Positions 10,246-17,190 of a DNA stretch of 64,000 bases are shown here, piece after piece (the stretch's first letter is position 1; every line of letters begins with the position of its first letter). A program made the translations under genes and the position numbers. The DNA is from Hamadaea sp. (GTDB lineage: Bacteria; Actinomycetota; Actinomycetes; Mycobacteriales; Micromonosporaceae), in assembly GCF_013362815.1 (NCBI RefSeq), contig NZ_JABFVK010000001.1, positions 124,001 through 188,000 on the forward strand, in the 5' to 3' direction. Below the pieces are notes generated by a model. It searched no databases and was not told the origin of the DNA. It worked only from the letters and a program-made list of their open reading frames with translations.

Positions 10246-10302
10246 TTGTCCACAGGCCCGTTGACCTGGCCTTTCAACGGCGGACGACCCGGTTTATCCA
10301 CA
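10246..10302 (+). promoter_or_regulatory. Pair of DnaA-box-like sites upstream of copy 2
   Basis: TTGTCCACA (10246-10254) is the usual actinobacterial DnaA box, and TTATCCACA (10294-10302) is the general bacterial consensus; they lie 48 bp apart, start to start. Copy 1 has an equivalent pair at 3023-3031 and 3041-3049. DnaA binding is inferred from sequence only. Confidence 0.55.
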
Positions 10303-10344
10303 GGGATAGCCGGGCCCGCTCGACGGGGAGAAACATCGCCCGAT

Positions 10345-11259
10345 GTGAGAGATCCCATCGCGCTCCAACAAATCGCAGCGACACAACAGGGCCTAGTGAC
10401 GATGCGCCAGTGTGCGGCTGCGGGCTATACCCCGGACGACGTGAAGAAGCTCGTACGCAGCAAGTTCTGGGCACGGCTAGCCCGCGGCGTCTATCTACTC
10501 GACGCGGATCTACAGCCGGAGCCGTTTCAGAGCCGGGTCCTCGCCCGTGCAGCACAACTCGGCGCCGGCAGTCAGGCTGCCGTCGTGCTGCACGACGCGG
10601 CCGAACTGCACGGAATCAAAGGCTTACGAGACACCGATCGAATCCATCTGTCCTTGCCTGGCAACGCTGCGGTGCCCCGCCGGATGTGCCACCGTCAGGT
10701 TGTCCCACACCAGTTCGTACTTCGACCGGTCGATCTCACCATGGTCGATGGAATGCTCACTACAACCGTGGTCCGCACTGTCGCCGACCTGCTCCTGTAC
10801 GTCGATCGAATGAGCGCGGTGTCGGCCCTGGACTCGGCGCTGTTTCAGAGTCTCTTGGCTCCCGACGATCTTCCCCTGGTAGAAGGACTAATACGCGGCC
10901 GGCGCAACGCAGCTATATCGCGTACCTGGATCGGTTTGGCCGACTGGCGCTCCGAATCACCATTGGAGACCCGAGGTCGTCTTGTATGCGTAGACGCCGG
11001 GCTGCCCCCGGACGAACTGCAGGCCACGATCTGCCGGCCCGACGGCAGCATCGCCGCCCGGGCGGACATGCTGTGGCAGCGTTCGCGACTGATCGCCGAG
11101 GCCGATGGTGCCGAATTCCACGACCGTCCGGAGGCGCTCTACCGCGACCGTGAACGACAGAACGAACTGGCTGCTCTCGGTTACACCGTCGTCCGCTTCA
11201 CCTGGCAGGACACGCTTGACGGCGACCGACTGCCGTCAATGATTCGTCGATTCCTGTGA
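10345..11259 (+). CDS. AbiEi-type winged-helix + DUF559/Vsr-like nuclease-fold protein (copy 2)
   Basis: Product of 304 aa with the same design as 3104-4027. The N-terminal winged helix (QQGLVTMRQCAAAGYTPDDV, LARGVYLLD) is followed by a middle region (VDGMLTTTVVRTVADLL) and a C-terminal PD-(D/E)XK-like domain (SPLETRGRL, ADMLW, LIAEADGAEFHDRPEALYRD, YTVVRFTWQD). The C-terminal block is nearly identical to copy 1; the rest has diverged. I chose GTG 10345, which matches where homology to copy 1 begins. GGGGAG lies 14 bases upstream, which is far, so the start is uncertain. An in-frame GTG at 10180 lies within the terminal repeat and is unlikely. No AbiEii partner is present. Confidence 0.75.
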   Translation: MRDPIALQQIAATQQGLVTMRQCAAAGYTPDDVKKLVRSKFWARLARGVYLLDADLQPEPFQSRVLARAAQLGAGSQAAVVLHDAAELHGIKGLRDTDRIHLSLPGNAAVPRRMCHRQVVPHQFVLRPVDLTMVDGMLTTTVVRTVADLLLYVDRMSAVSALDSALFQSLLAPDDLPLVEGLIRGRRNAAISRTWIGLADWRSESPLETRGRLVCVDAGLPPDELQATICRPDGSIAARADMLWQRSRLIAEADGAEFHDRPEALYRDRERQNELAALGYTVVRFTWQDTLDGDRLPSMIRRFL

Positions 11260-11263
11260 ACGT

Positions 11264-11350
11264 CAGTCGATCAGGCTCGCCGGGGATTGATCAAGGCGCT
11301 CCGGACACGACACGCCGATCGATCACGCCCGATAGTTCATGATCGCGCGG
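11264..11350 (-). repeat. TGATCA-type intergenic repeat, copy B' (inverted)
   Basis: Mirror of copy B. Positions 11306-11350 match it perfectly, then TTGATCAA (11287-11294) and, 20 bp further inward, TGATCGACTG (minus strand, 11264-11273). It starts 5 bp after the stop of the copy-2 gene. Confidence 0.92.
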
Positions 11351-11448
11351 AAAGGGCAGGGCCCGCGGAAAGGGCAGGGCCCGCGGAAAGGGCAGGGCCC
11401 GCGGAAAGGGCAGGGCCCGCGGAAAGGGCGGGGCCCGCGGAAAGGGGG
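11347..11448. repeat. 18-bp tandem array after unit 2
   Basis: Five copies of GCGGAAAGGGCAGGGCCC (the fifth with one change) plus a partial sixth directly abut the outer end of copy B'. The same CCCTTTCCGCG word precedes the solo repeat at 46166, so the array seems to have grown from the repeat's flank. It lies just upstream of purD. Confidence 0.95.
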
Positions 11449-11504
11449 TGTGAGGTGGGTGGGTGAACGGAGGGGGTGCGGAGCGCCCCCGGTAGGGTCG
11501 GGGA

Positions 11505-12731
11505 ATGCGCGTACTCGTGATCGGGACTGGGGGGCGCGAGCACGCCCTGGCGGCTGCTCTCGCCAAGGATGCCGAGGTCACTGAGGTGGTGGCGGCGCCC
11601 GGCAATCCGGGGATCGCCCAGGTGGCCCGGTTGGCCGAGGTGGATCCGCTGGATCCGACGGCGGTCGCCGAGCTGGCCGTACGCGAGCTGGCCGATCTCG
11701 TGGTGATCGGCCCGGAAGCGCCGCTCGTCGCCGGGGTGGCGGACGCCGTACGGGAGCGCGGGATCCCGACGTTCGGTCCGTCGAAGCAAGCGGCCCAGTT
11801 GGAGGGCTCGAAGACGTTCGCCAAGGAGGTCATGCTCGCGGCGGCCGTACCGACAGCGGGCGCGATCACGGCCGAATCCGAGGAGCAGATCCAAGCGGCG
11901 CTCGACCGGTTCGAAGCCCCGTACGTCGTGAAGAATGACGGTCTTGCCGCGGGTAAGGGCGTCGTCGTCACAGACGACCGGGCCGTAGCGGAAGCGCATG
12001 CCCGGGAGTGCGGCCGGGTCGTCATCGAGGAGTACCTCGACGGCCCGGAGGTCTCCCTGTTCGTGGTGACCGACGGCGAGGCGGCGATCCCGTTGCTGCC
12101 CGCGCAGGATTTCAAGCGCATCGGCGACGGCGACACCGGCCCCAACACCGGCGGCATGGGTGCGTACACACCGTTGCCGTGGGCCGAGGCCGATCTGGTC
12201 CCGACCGTCATGCGTACCGTGGTCGAGCCGACGCTCGCCGAGATGCGTCGCCGGGGCACGCCGTTCAGCGGCCTGCTCTACGTCGGCCTGGCGATCACCA
12301 AGTCCGGCCCCAAGGTCATCGAATTCAACGCGCGGTTCGGCGACCCGGAGACCCAGGTCGTGCTCAGCCTGCTCGAGACCCCGCTGGCCGGTCTGCTGCT
12401 GGCCGCCGCGACCGGCGCACTCGCCGCGCATCCGCCGTTGTCCTGGTCCGCCGACAGCGCCGTCACCGTCGTGGTCGCGGCCGCGGGCTACCCGGCCGCG
12501 CCCCGGCTGGGCGACGTGATCACCGGTGCCGAGGCCGCCGGGGTCTTTCATGCAGGCACAGGGGTACGCGACGGAGCACTGACCGCCACGGGTGGCCGAG
12601 TGCTGGCGTGCACTGCGACCGGACGTGACCTTGCCGAGGCACGGCTCAACGCGTACCACTTGGTTGATCAGATCAAGCTGGACGGCATGCAGTTCCGCAC
12701 GGACATCGCGTTGAAGGCAGCTGAACTTTAG
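11505..12731 (+). CDS. purD: Phosphoribosylamine-glycine ligase (GAR synthetase)
   Basis: ATP-grasp enzyme of de novo purine synthesis, joining phosphoribosylamine and glycine. The N-terminal Rossmann-like domain begins MRVLVIGTGGREHALA, and VIGPEAPLVAG follows. The ATP-grasp core has VVKNDGLAAGKGVVV, the PurD signature RFGDPETQ, and FNARFGDPE near residue 280. The C-terminal domain ends near residue 408, a normal length. The start ATG 11505 is the first Met of the family-conserved N-terminus. The stop overlaps that of the convergent DUF3151 gene by four bases. Confidence 0.97.
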   Translation: MRVLVIGTGGREHALAAALAKDAEVTEVVAAPGNPGIAQVARLAEVDPLDPTAVAELAVRELADLVVIGPEAPLVAGVADAVRERGIPTFGPSKQAAQLEGSKTFAKEVMLAAAVPTAGAITAESEEQIQAALDRFEAPYVVKNDGLAAGKGVVVTDDRAVAEAHARECGRVVIEEYLDGPEVSLFVVTDGEAAIPLLPAQDFKRIGDGDTGPNTGGMGAYTPLPWAEADLVPTVMRTVVEPTLAEMRRRGTPFSGLLYVGLAITKSGPKVIEFNARFGDPETQVVLSLLETPLAGLLLAAATGALAAHPPLSWSADSAVTVVVAAAGYPAAPRLGDVITGAEAAGVFHAGTGVRDGALTATGGRVLACTATGRDLAEARLNAYHLVDQIKLDGMQFRTDIALKAAEL

Positions 12732-13132
12732 CCCGCGAGGGCGTCGGCGGCGGCCGGATCGCAGTCGCGCAGGAATTGGGCGCAGCGGGCGGCCTCGTCG
12801 GCCTCGCCGATGGCGTCGGCCGCCACGGCCAGCAGGTGAAGGCAGCGCAGGAAGCCGCGGTTGGGCTCGTGCGACCACGGAACCGGGCCCGAGCCACGCC
12901 AGCCGGACTTGCGAAGCTGGTCGAGACCCCGGTGATACCCGGTACGCGCGAAGGCGTAGCCGGTGACCGACTCGCCTTCTGCCAGTGCCCGGGCGGCGAG
13001 CGCGGCCCAGGCGGCCGACGAGGCCGGATGCGCGGCGGCGACGGCGGCCGGATCGAGGTCGGCGGCGAGATCGGCGACGGCCGGATCGGCGGGCAGCAAC
13101 GTGGCCGGCGGCTCGGGCAGGAGGTTTTGCAT
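12728..13132 (-). CDS. DUF3151 family protein
   Basis: A 134-aa protein of the actinobacterial DUF3151 family; function unknown. Recognised by the opening MQNLLPEPPATLLP and the blocks SSAAWAALAARAL, YAFARTGYHRGLDQLRKSGW and GPVPWSHEPNRGFLRCLHLL. The sequence is all-helical in character with no signal or membrane segment. Start ATG 13132 has GGAG four bases upstream. In many actinobacteria this family lies near the class II aldolase gene; here fba is about 3 kb away. Confidence 0.85.
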   Translation of the reverse strand: MQNLLPEPPATLLPADPAVADLAADLDPAAVAAAHPASSAAWAALAARALAEGESVTGYAFARTGYHRGLDQLRKSGWRGSGPVPWSHEPNRGFLRCLHLLAVAADAIGEADEAARCAQFLRDCDPAAADALAG

Positions 13133-13418
13133 GATCTCCAACCTACCCCTGTGGCCTGCGGCCGTGGCCGGGACCGTCCCCGTTCGGCGCGACCGGGCCA
13201 CGCGTTCGGATGAGCGACACGTCCCGCGAGCGGCCGGTACTCCTCATTGCTCAAGTCGCGTATAACTGGAGGTCCGGAGCCTCCCCAGGACCCGGTAAGC
13301 GAGGCCCGGCGGTTCACCGCCGGGCCTCGTCCGTGCGTACACGGGGTTCGAGGACGTGTGTACCGGCTGTGCGAGGACGTGCGTACCGCGTGTGCACGGA
13401 AAGGCTAGGATTCGGCGC
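13133..13418. other. 286-bp intergenic region with a strong hairpin
   Basis: Between the divergent DUF3151 and LOG genes. It contains TATAAC (13261-13266), a small GGAGG...CCTCC stem, and a perfect 13-bp GC-rich hairpin (13300-13329, loop TTCA). It then carries three GTACAC/GTACCG-type words in a GGACGTG-rich stretch. I see no convincing open reading frame here. Confidence 0.5.
13300..13329 (+). terminator. Strong GC hairpin without T-tract
   Basis: CGAGGCCCGGCGG / CCGCCGGGCCTCG, 13 perfect pairs with loop TTCA. Because it lies upstream of the LOG gene and after a TATAAC word, it may end a short untranslated RNA or attenuate the LOG transcript. There is no U-run. Confidence 0.5.
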
Positions 13419-14588
13419 GTGTCACCGACGCCACGATCCGAGGTCATCACCCCGATCGACCACAGCCCGGACGAGATCGAGTCCTACGAGGAGCTTCGGC
13501 TTCACCTCGACCGAGGGACGCTGTCCCGGCTGACGGTTCAGGGACTGGACCTCAAAGAAGTAGACCTGACCGAGGTCGACGTCGCGGACGCACTCTTCGT
13601 CGGCTGTGCGCTGGCTGATCGCCAAGTTCTGGCGCTGATCCAGCGTGGCGCGCACGTCGTGCCGGTCTTCCCGGATACGCCGTTCCCGACGCAGCCGTCG
13701 CAGTTGTACACGCCCGAGGAACTGGCGGCAGGCTTCGCCGCGGGCGGGTTCGACGCGATGTACGACACCGTCGTCTACCGCCACTACCTCGATCGGGGTG
13801 GCGCGAACCCGGATCTCCGCGAGGCGCTCGCTCAGCGCATCCACGACCACGGCATCGAGAACGCGCTGGCCGGAGTGTCGGCCGAGTGGATCGACCGGCA
13901 CGGTGCGGCGAGCGTCGTCGGGATCATGGGCGGTCACGCCGAGCATCGGGGCTCACCGGGATATCGGGACGCCGCGGCGCTGGCGTGGCGGTTGGCCCAG
14001 GCCGGCCGTCTGGTACTCACCGGTGGCGGGCCCGGCGTCATGGAAGCGGCCAATCTGGGGGCGTACCTCGCCGGGCGGTCGCCGGAGGAACTGAGCGCGG
14101 CGATCGACGACCTCGCAGGTCACCCCGACTTCCATGACACTCAGGACTACACCGCGGCTGCGTTACGCGTACGCGACAAGTACGCCCCACCGCCGTCGGC
14201 GAGCTGGGAACGGGCCGGCGGGCTGGCCATCCCGACCTGGTTCTTCGGCCACGAGCCGGCCAATCTGTTCGCCGCGCGGATCGCCAAGCTCTTCAGCAAC
14301 GCCGCCCGTGAGGAGGTGATCCTCAAGCTGTCGCGCGGCGGGATCGTCTTCGCGCCGGGGCGAGCCGGCACGGTCCAGGAAGTCTTCCAAGCCACGACGA
14401 TGACGTTCTACGGAACCGTCAGCCCGTCCGGGCCGTATGTGTTCCTCGGCCGCCGATTCTGGACCGAGGAACTGCCGGTGAGATCACTGCTCGCGCCGCT
14501 CTTGCGCTCATCGCCGCTCGGCGATCTCAGTGATCTCATCCACATCACCGACGACGTCGACGAGGCCGCCGCCCTCCTGCTCACCTGA
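13419..14588 (+). CDS. LOG-family Rossmann nucleotide-binding protein (long form)
   Basis: A 389-aa member of the LOG/TIGR00730-like group, whose short forms remove ribose-5-phosphate from nucleotides. Rossmann motifs are IMGGHAEHRGSPGYRDAAAL, LVLTGGGPGVMEAANLGAYL and a C-terminal PGRAGTVQEVFQ, which replaces the classical PGGxGTxxE. The N-terminal 120 residues (EEVDLTEVDVADALFVGCAL) are an added domain of the actinobacterial long form. GTG 13419 follows an AGGA site by eight bases; longer in-frame starts have none. The Gly-to-Arg change in the signature means hydrolase activity is not certain. Confidence 0.75.
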   Translation: MSPTPRSEVITPIDHSPDEIESYEELRLHLDRGTLSRLTVQGLDLKEVDLTEVDVADALFVGCALADRQVLALIQRGAHVVPVFPDTPFPTQPSQLYTPEELAAGFAAGGFDAMYDTVVYRHYLDRGGANPDLREALAQRIHDHGIENALAGVSAEWIDRHGAASVVGIMGGHAEHRGSPGYRDAAALAWRLAQAGRLVLTGGGPGVMEAANLGAYLAGRSPEELSAAIDDLAGHPDFHDTQDYTAAALRVRDKYAPPPSASWERAGGLAIPTWFFGHEPANLFAARIAKLFSNAAREEVILKLSRGGIVFAPGRAGTVQEVFQATTMTFYGTVSPSGPYVFLGRRFWTEELPVRSLLAPLLRSSPLGDLSDLIHITDDVDEAAALLLT

Positions 14589-14611
14589 GGCACGGCGCCC
14601 TTTTCTGCACC

Positions 14612-14666
14612 AGATCAGGGTTCCGGGTCGAATCTTGGTGCAAGATTCGACCGCGAACCCTGATCT
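14612..14666. repeat. Long palindromic repeat F1
   Basis: Arms 14612-14637 and 14641-14666 pair in 24 of 26 positions around a GTG loop. Each arm begins AGATCAGGGTTC and continues GGTCGAATCTTG. A second, decayed copy lies at 58645-58699. Found between two genes in the same direction; it could act as a terminator but is longer and more symmetric than usual. Confidence 0.9.
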
Positions 14667-14704
14667 GCCGCCAACGCACAAGGCGCGGCTAGGGGTCGCA
14701 CGCG

Positions 14705-15379
14705 ATGGGTATGCTCGCCCCCGTGACGACCCCCGAGCCCGCCTCCCGTTCCCGGCTGCTGCTGTGGATCGGGTTGCCGCTCGTCGTCGTACTGCTCAGC
14801 TGCCTCGGCGCGGGTGCGGGAGCACTGCTCGCCCGCCGCGATGCCCGGTCGGGTGAGCCGACCGGGCTCGATGTGACGACGACGCCGTCCAGTTCCACTT
14901 CGCCGAGCGCTCGGTCCACGCGTTCGGTCGTGATACGCCTGCCGAAGACTCTGCTCGGGCGAGCGAAGACGACCGACAAGACGTTGCTGGACTCGGCCGA
15001 GAAGGCCGCCGCGACCCAGCGCGCCGCCGAGGCCACCACCAGCCAGGTCCTCGCCACCTACTACGGGACGTTCGCCAAGAAGAACCTGGTGTTCGTGCTG
15101 GCCGTGCAGGGCGACGTCGTCGATCCCGACCACCTGTTCGCCACCGTCACGGCGGCCCTGGAGAGTCAGCGCAAGGGCCTCAAGCTCGTCGAGATCGCCC
15201 CGGGACCACTCGGCGGCCGGGCGGCCTGCGGCGACTCGACGGTCTCCGGCGGGACGGTGGCCGAGTGCGTCTGGGTCGACTCCGGGTCCTATGCGTTCGT
15301 CGAGTTCTTCGGGGTGAAGGCGACGACGGTGAAGGACCAGTTCGCCCTGGCCCGGGGCCAGTTGGAGACGGCGAACTAG
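14705..15379 (+). CDS. Membrane-anchored protein of unknown function
   Basis: A 224-aa protein. One transmembrane helix at about residues 18-42 (LLLWIGLPLVVVLLSCLGAGAGALL) is followed by positive residues, a Thr/Ser-rich linker and an extracytoplasmic domain of about 130 residues (LATYYGTFAKKNLVFVLAVQ, FFGVKATTVKDQFALARGQL). Two Cys in the outer domain (AACGDSTV, AECVWVD) could form a disulphide. I recognise no family. The start is ambiguous between ATG 14705 and ATG 14711; AGGGG at 14690-14694 fits either poorly. The end overlaps the convergent gene by four bases. Confidence 0.65.
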   Translation: MGMLAPVTTPEPASRSRLLLWIGLPLVVVLLSCLGAGAGALLARRDARSGEPTGLDVTTTPSSSTSPSARSTRSVVIRLPKTLLGRAKTTDKTLLDSAEKAAATQRAAEATTSQVLATYYGTFAKKNLVFVLAVQGDVVDPDHLFATVTAALESQRKGLKLVEIAPGPLGGRAACGDSTVSGGTVAECVWVDSGSYAFVEFFGVKATTVKDQFALARGQLETAN

Positions 15380-15894
15380 GCGATCGGGATCCGGGTCCAG
15401 CGGCCGACCGGGAGGACGACCTCGGGCTCGCCGGAGATTCCGTTCTCGTCCATCGCGTTGAACAGCTCGAGGCGTACGCCGTCGAAGAGCAGTTCCACCG
15501 AGTGCAGAGCGGTCGGCCGCCAGTGGGCCGGCATCACCCGTTCGATGAGGTTCACCCCGCGCAGTTCCCGTCCCCGCGCCTCGACGACGGTCGGGTGGGT
15601 GTCGCTCCACCAGTCGAGCCGCAGACCCGGCCAGTCGAGCGGAGCCTGCATGTCGATGGTGTCCCAACTGATCGCGCACTCGTCGAACTTGCGATGAGTG
15701 ATCTCGATGTTCGCGTCGGGGAAGCCGAGAACGACCGGGCCGCTGGTGAACCAGGCGTGCGCGTCGAGATCCCACATCAGCCACGAGCCGACCAGCGGCT
15801 GGCCGATGATCTGCTGGAACCGGGCCCGGTGAGCGGCCGCCAGCGCCTGGGCGTCGTGATGCCAGATCGGCTCGTATCCCTCGATACCCAGCAC
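15376..15894 (-). CDS. Conserved hypothetical protein
   Basis: A 172-aa soluble protein of unknown role. Notable motifs are GYEPIWHHDAQAL at the start, GSWLMWDLDAHAWFTSGPVVL in the middle, and DWWSDTHPTVVEARG with VNLIERVMPAHWRPT further on. It is rich in Trp. The GTG at 15894 has GGGGAAGG six bases upstream. An in-frame opening that extends further runs through the aldolase terminator and cannot be translated from its own message, so I discount it. It lies directly downstream of fba but beyond its terminator. Confidence 0.6.
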   Translation of the reverse strand: MLGIEGYEPIWHHDAQALAAAHRARFQQIIGQPLVGSWLMWDLDAHAWFTSGPVVLGFPDANIEITHRKFDECAISWDTIDMQAPLDWPGLRLDWWSDTHPTVVEARGRELRGVNLIERVMPAHWRPTALHSVELLFDGVRLELFNAMDENGISGEPEVVLPVGRWTRIPIA

Positions 15895-15964
15895 GACCGA
15901 CCTTCCCCAAACGACAGACCGCAGTGACAATGGACCGGACGATCCTACCCAATCGGGCATAAAA

Positions 15965-15999
15965 AACGGGGGCGCACGCCTGACGGCGCGGCCCCCGTT
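15965..15999 (-). terminator. Intrinsic terminator of the aldolase gene
   Basis: On the minus strand, a GC-rich stem (AACGGGGGC...GCCCCCGTT with an inner GCGCC/GGCG part and loop GTCA) is followed by six T. It begins 17 bp after the fba stop. This is one of the few classical rho-independent terminators in the window. Confidence 0.9.
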
Positions 16000-16016
16000 A
16001 TACAACGATCAAGCAA

Positions 16017-17042
16017 TCACTTGCCGAGCGAGGTCCCGACCGAGCGGAGCTGCTGGCAGGCCTCGACGACGCGGGCGGACAGGCCGGCCTCGGCCGACTT
16101 GCCCCACGAGCGCGGGTCGTAGAGCTTCTTGTTGCCGACCTCGCCCTCGACCTTCAGGACGCCGTCGTAGTTCTTGAACATGTGGTCCACGACCGGGCGG
16201 GTGAAGGCGTACTGCGTGTCGGTGTCGATGTTCATCTTCACCACGCCGTAGTCCACCGCGTCGCTGATCTCCTGCGCAAGGGAACCCGAGCCGCCGTGGA
16301 AGACCAGGTCGAACGGCTTCTCCTTGCCGTACTTCGCGCCGACCGCGTCCTGGATCTCCTTGAGAATCTCCGGCCGCAGCTTCACGTTGCCCGGCTTGTA
16401 GACGCCGTGCACGTTGCCGAAGGTGAGCGCCGCCATGTAGCGGCCCTTCTCACCGAGGCCGAGCGCGGCGGCGGTGGCCAGACCGTCCTCGATCGTGGTG
16501 TACAGCTTCTCGTCGATCGCGCCGACGACGCCGTCCTCCTCGCCGCCGACCACGCCGATCTCGACCTCGAGGACCACCTTCGCGGCGGCCGTCAGGGCGA
16601 GCAGCTCCTCGGCGATCTCGAGGTTCTCGGCCAGCGGGACCGCCGAGCCGTCCCACATGTGCGACTGGAACAGCGGGTTCTCGCCCTTCTGGACCCGCTC
16701 GGTCGAGATCGCCAGCAGCGGCCGGACGAACTTGTCGAGCTTGTCCTTCGGGCAGTGGTCGGTGTGCAGCGCGATGTTCACGCCGTAGTTCTTGGCGACC
16801 TCGTGGGCGAAGGCGGCCAGCGCGACCGAGCCGGTCACCATGTTCTTGACCGTCGGGCCCGACAGGTACTCACCGCCACCGGTGGAGACCTGGATGATGC
16901 CGTCGCTCTCCGCCTCGGCGAAGCCCCGGATCGCCGCGTTGAGGGTCTGGGAAGACGTCACGTTGATCGCCGGGTACGCGAAGGCGCCGGCCTTGGCGCG
17001 ATCGAGCATCTCGGCGTAGATCTCGGGTGAGGCAATAGGCAT
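16017..17042 (-). CDS. fbaA: Fructose-bisphosphate aldolase, class II
   Basis: Zinc-dependent glycolytic/gluconeogenic aldolase splitting fructose-1,6-bisphosphate into DHAP and GAP. Of 341 aa, the conserved blocks are YPAINVTSSQTLNAAI, the catalytic/zinc motif IALHTDHCPKD (near 110), LEVEIGVVGGEEDG, the zinc-ligand region TFGNVHGVYKPG, LVFHGGSGS and VVKMNIDTDTQYAF. The length and the long-form order match type A class II enzymes. ATG 17042 has AAGGAG eight bases upstream. Its own terminator follows, so it is monocistronic. Confidence 0.97.
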   Translation of the reverse strand: MPIASPEIYAEMLDRAKAGAFAYPAINVTSSQTLNAAIRGFAEAESDGIIQVSTGGGEYLSGPTVKNMVTGSVALAAFAHEVAKNYGVNIALHTDHCPKDKLDKFVRPLLAISTERVQKGENPLFQSHMWDGSAVPLAENLEIAEELLALTAAAKVVLEVEIGVVGGEEDGVVGAIDEKLYTTIEDGLATAAALGLGEKGRYMAALTFGNVHGVYKPGNVKLRPEILKEIQDAVGAKYGKEKPFDLVFHGGSGSLAQEISDAVDYGVVKMNIDTDTQYAFTRPVVDHMFKNYDGVLKVEGEVGNKKLYDPRSWGKSAEAGLSARVVEACQQLRSVGTSLGK

Positions 17043-17190
17043 CTCTGCTGCTCCTTGACTGCACTCCTGGCGGCTCGCGCTAGGGCTCCCCGGCGGGCCT
17101 GTGCTGAACTGCGGGGACCGCGCTGTCCTTCGTTATCTGGAGTATCTCGCATGCAGCTCAGCCGCATGCAGCCGGGCCGAAGAACGCTCG

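Larger units (their letters stand above)
10143..11350 (+). mobile_element. Putative mobile unit 2: 45-bp perfect terminal inverted repeats around an AbiEi/DUF559 gene
   Basis: A 1.2-kb unit bounded by 45-bp perfect inverted repeats (10143-10187 and 11306-11350). Each is continued inward by less conserved repeat sequence carrying two TGATC elements 20 bp apart. Inside are two DnaA-box-like sites (TTGTCCACA 10246-10254, TTATCCACA 10294-10302) and one gene (10345-11259). It separates purA from purD. The perfect ends suggest recent movement or continuing conversion between ends. No known transposase is present; the single gene is the only candidate enzyme. Confidence 0.55.

Noticed and set aside
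10246-10302. Chromosomal origin of replication
   Set aside because: Only two DnaA boxes, no dnaA/dnaN or AT-rich unwinding region nearby.
11347-11448. CRISPR array or iteron origin
   Set aside because: No spacers between units, and no replication protein gene is adjacent; simple tandem repeat.
15895-16005. Longer start for the hypothetical gene after fbaA
   Set aside because: The extension passes through the fbaA terminator and lacks a ribosome site.
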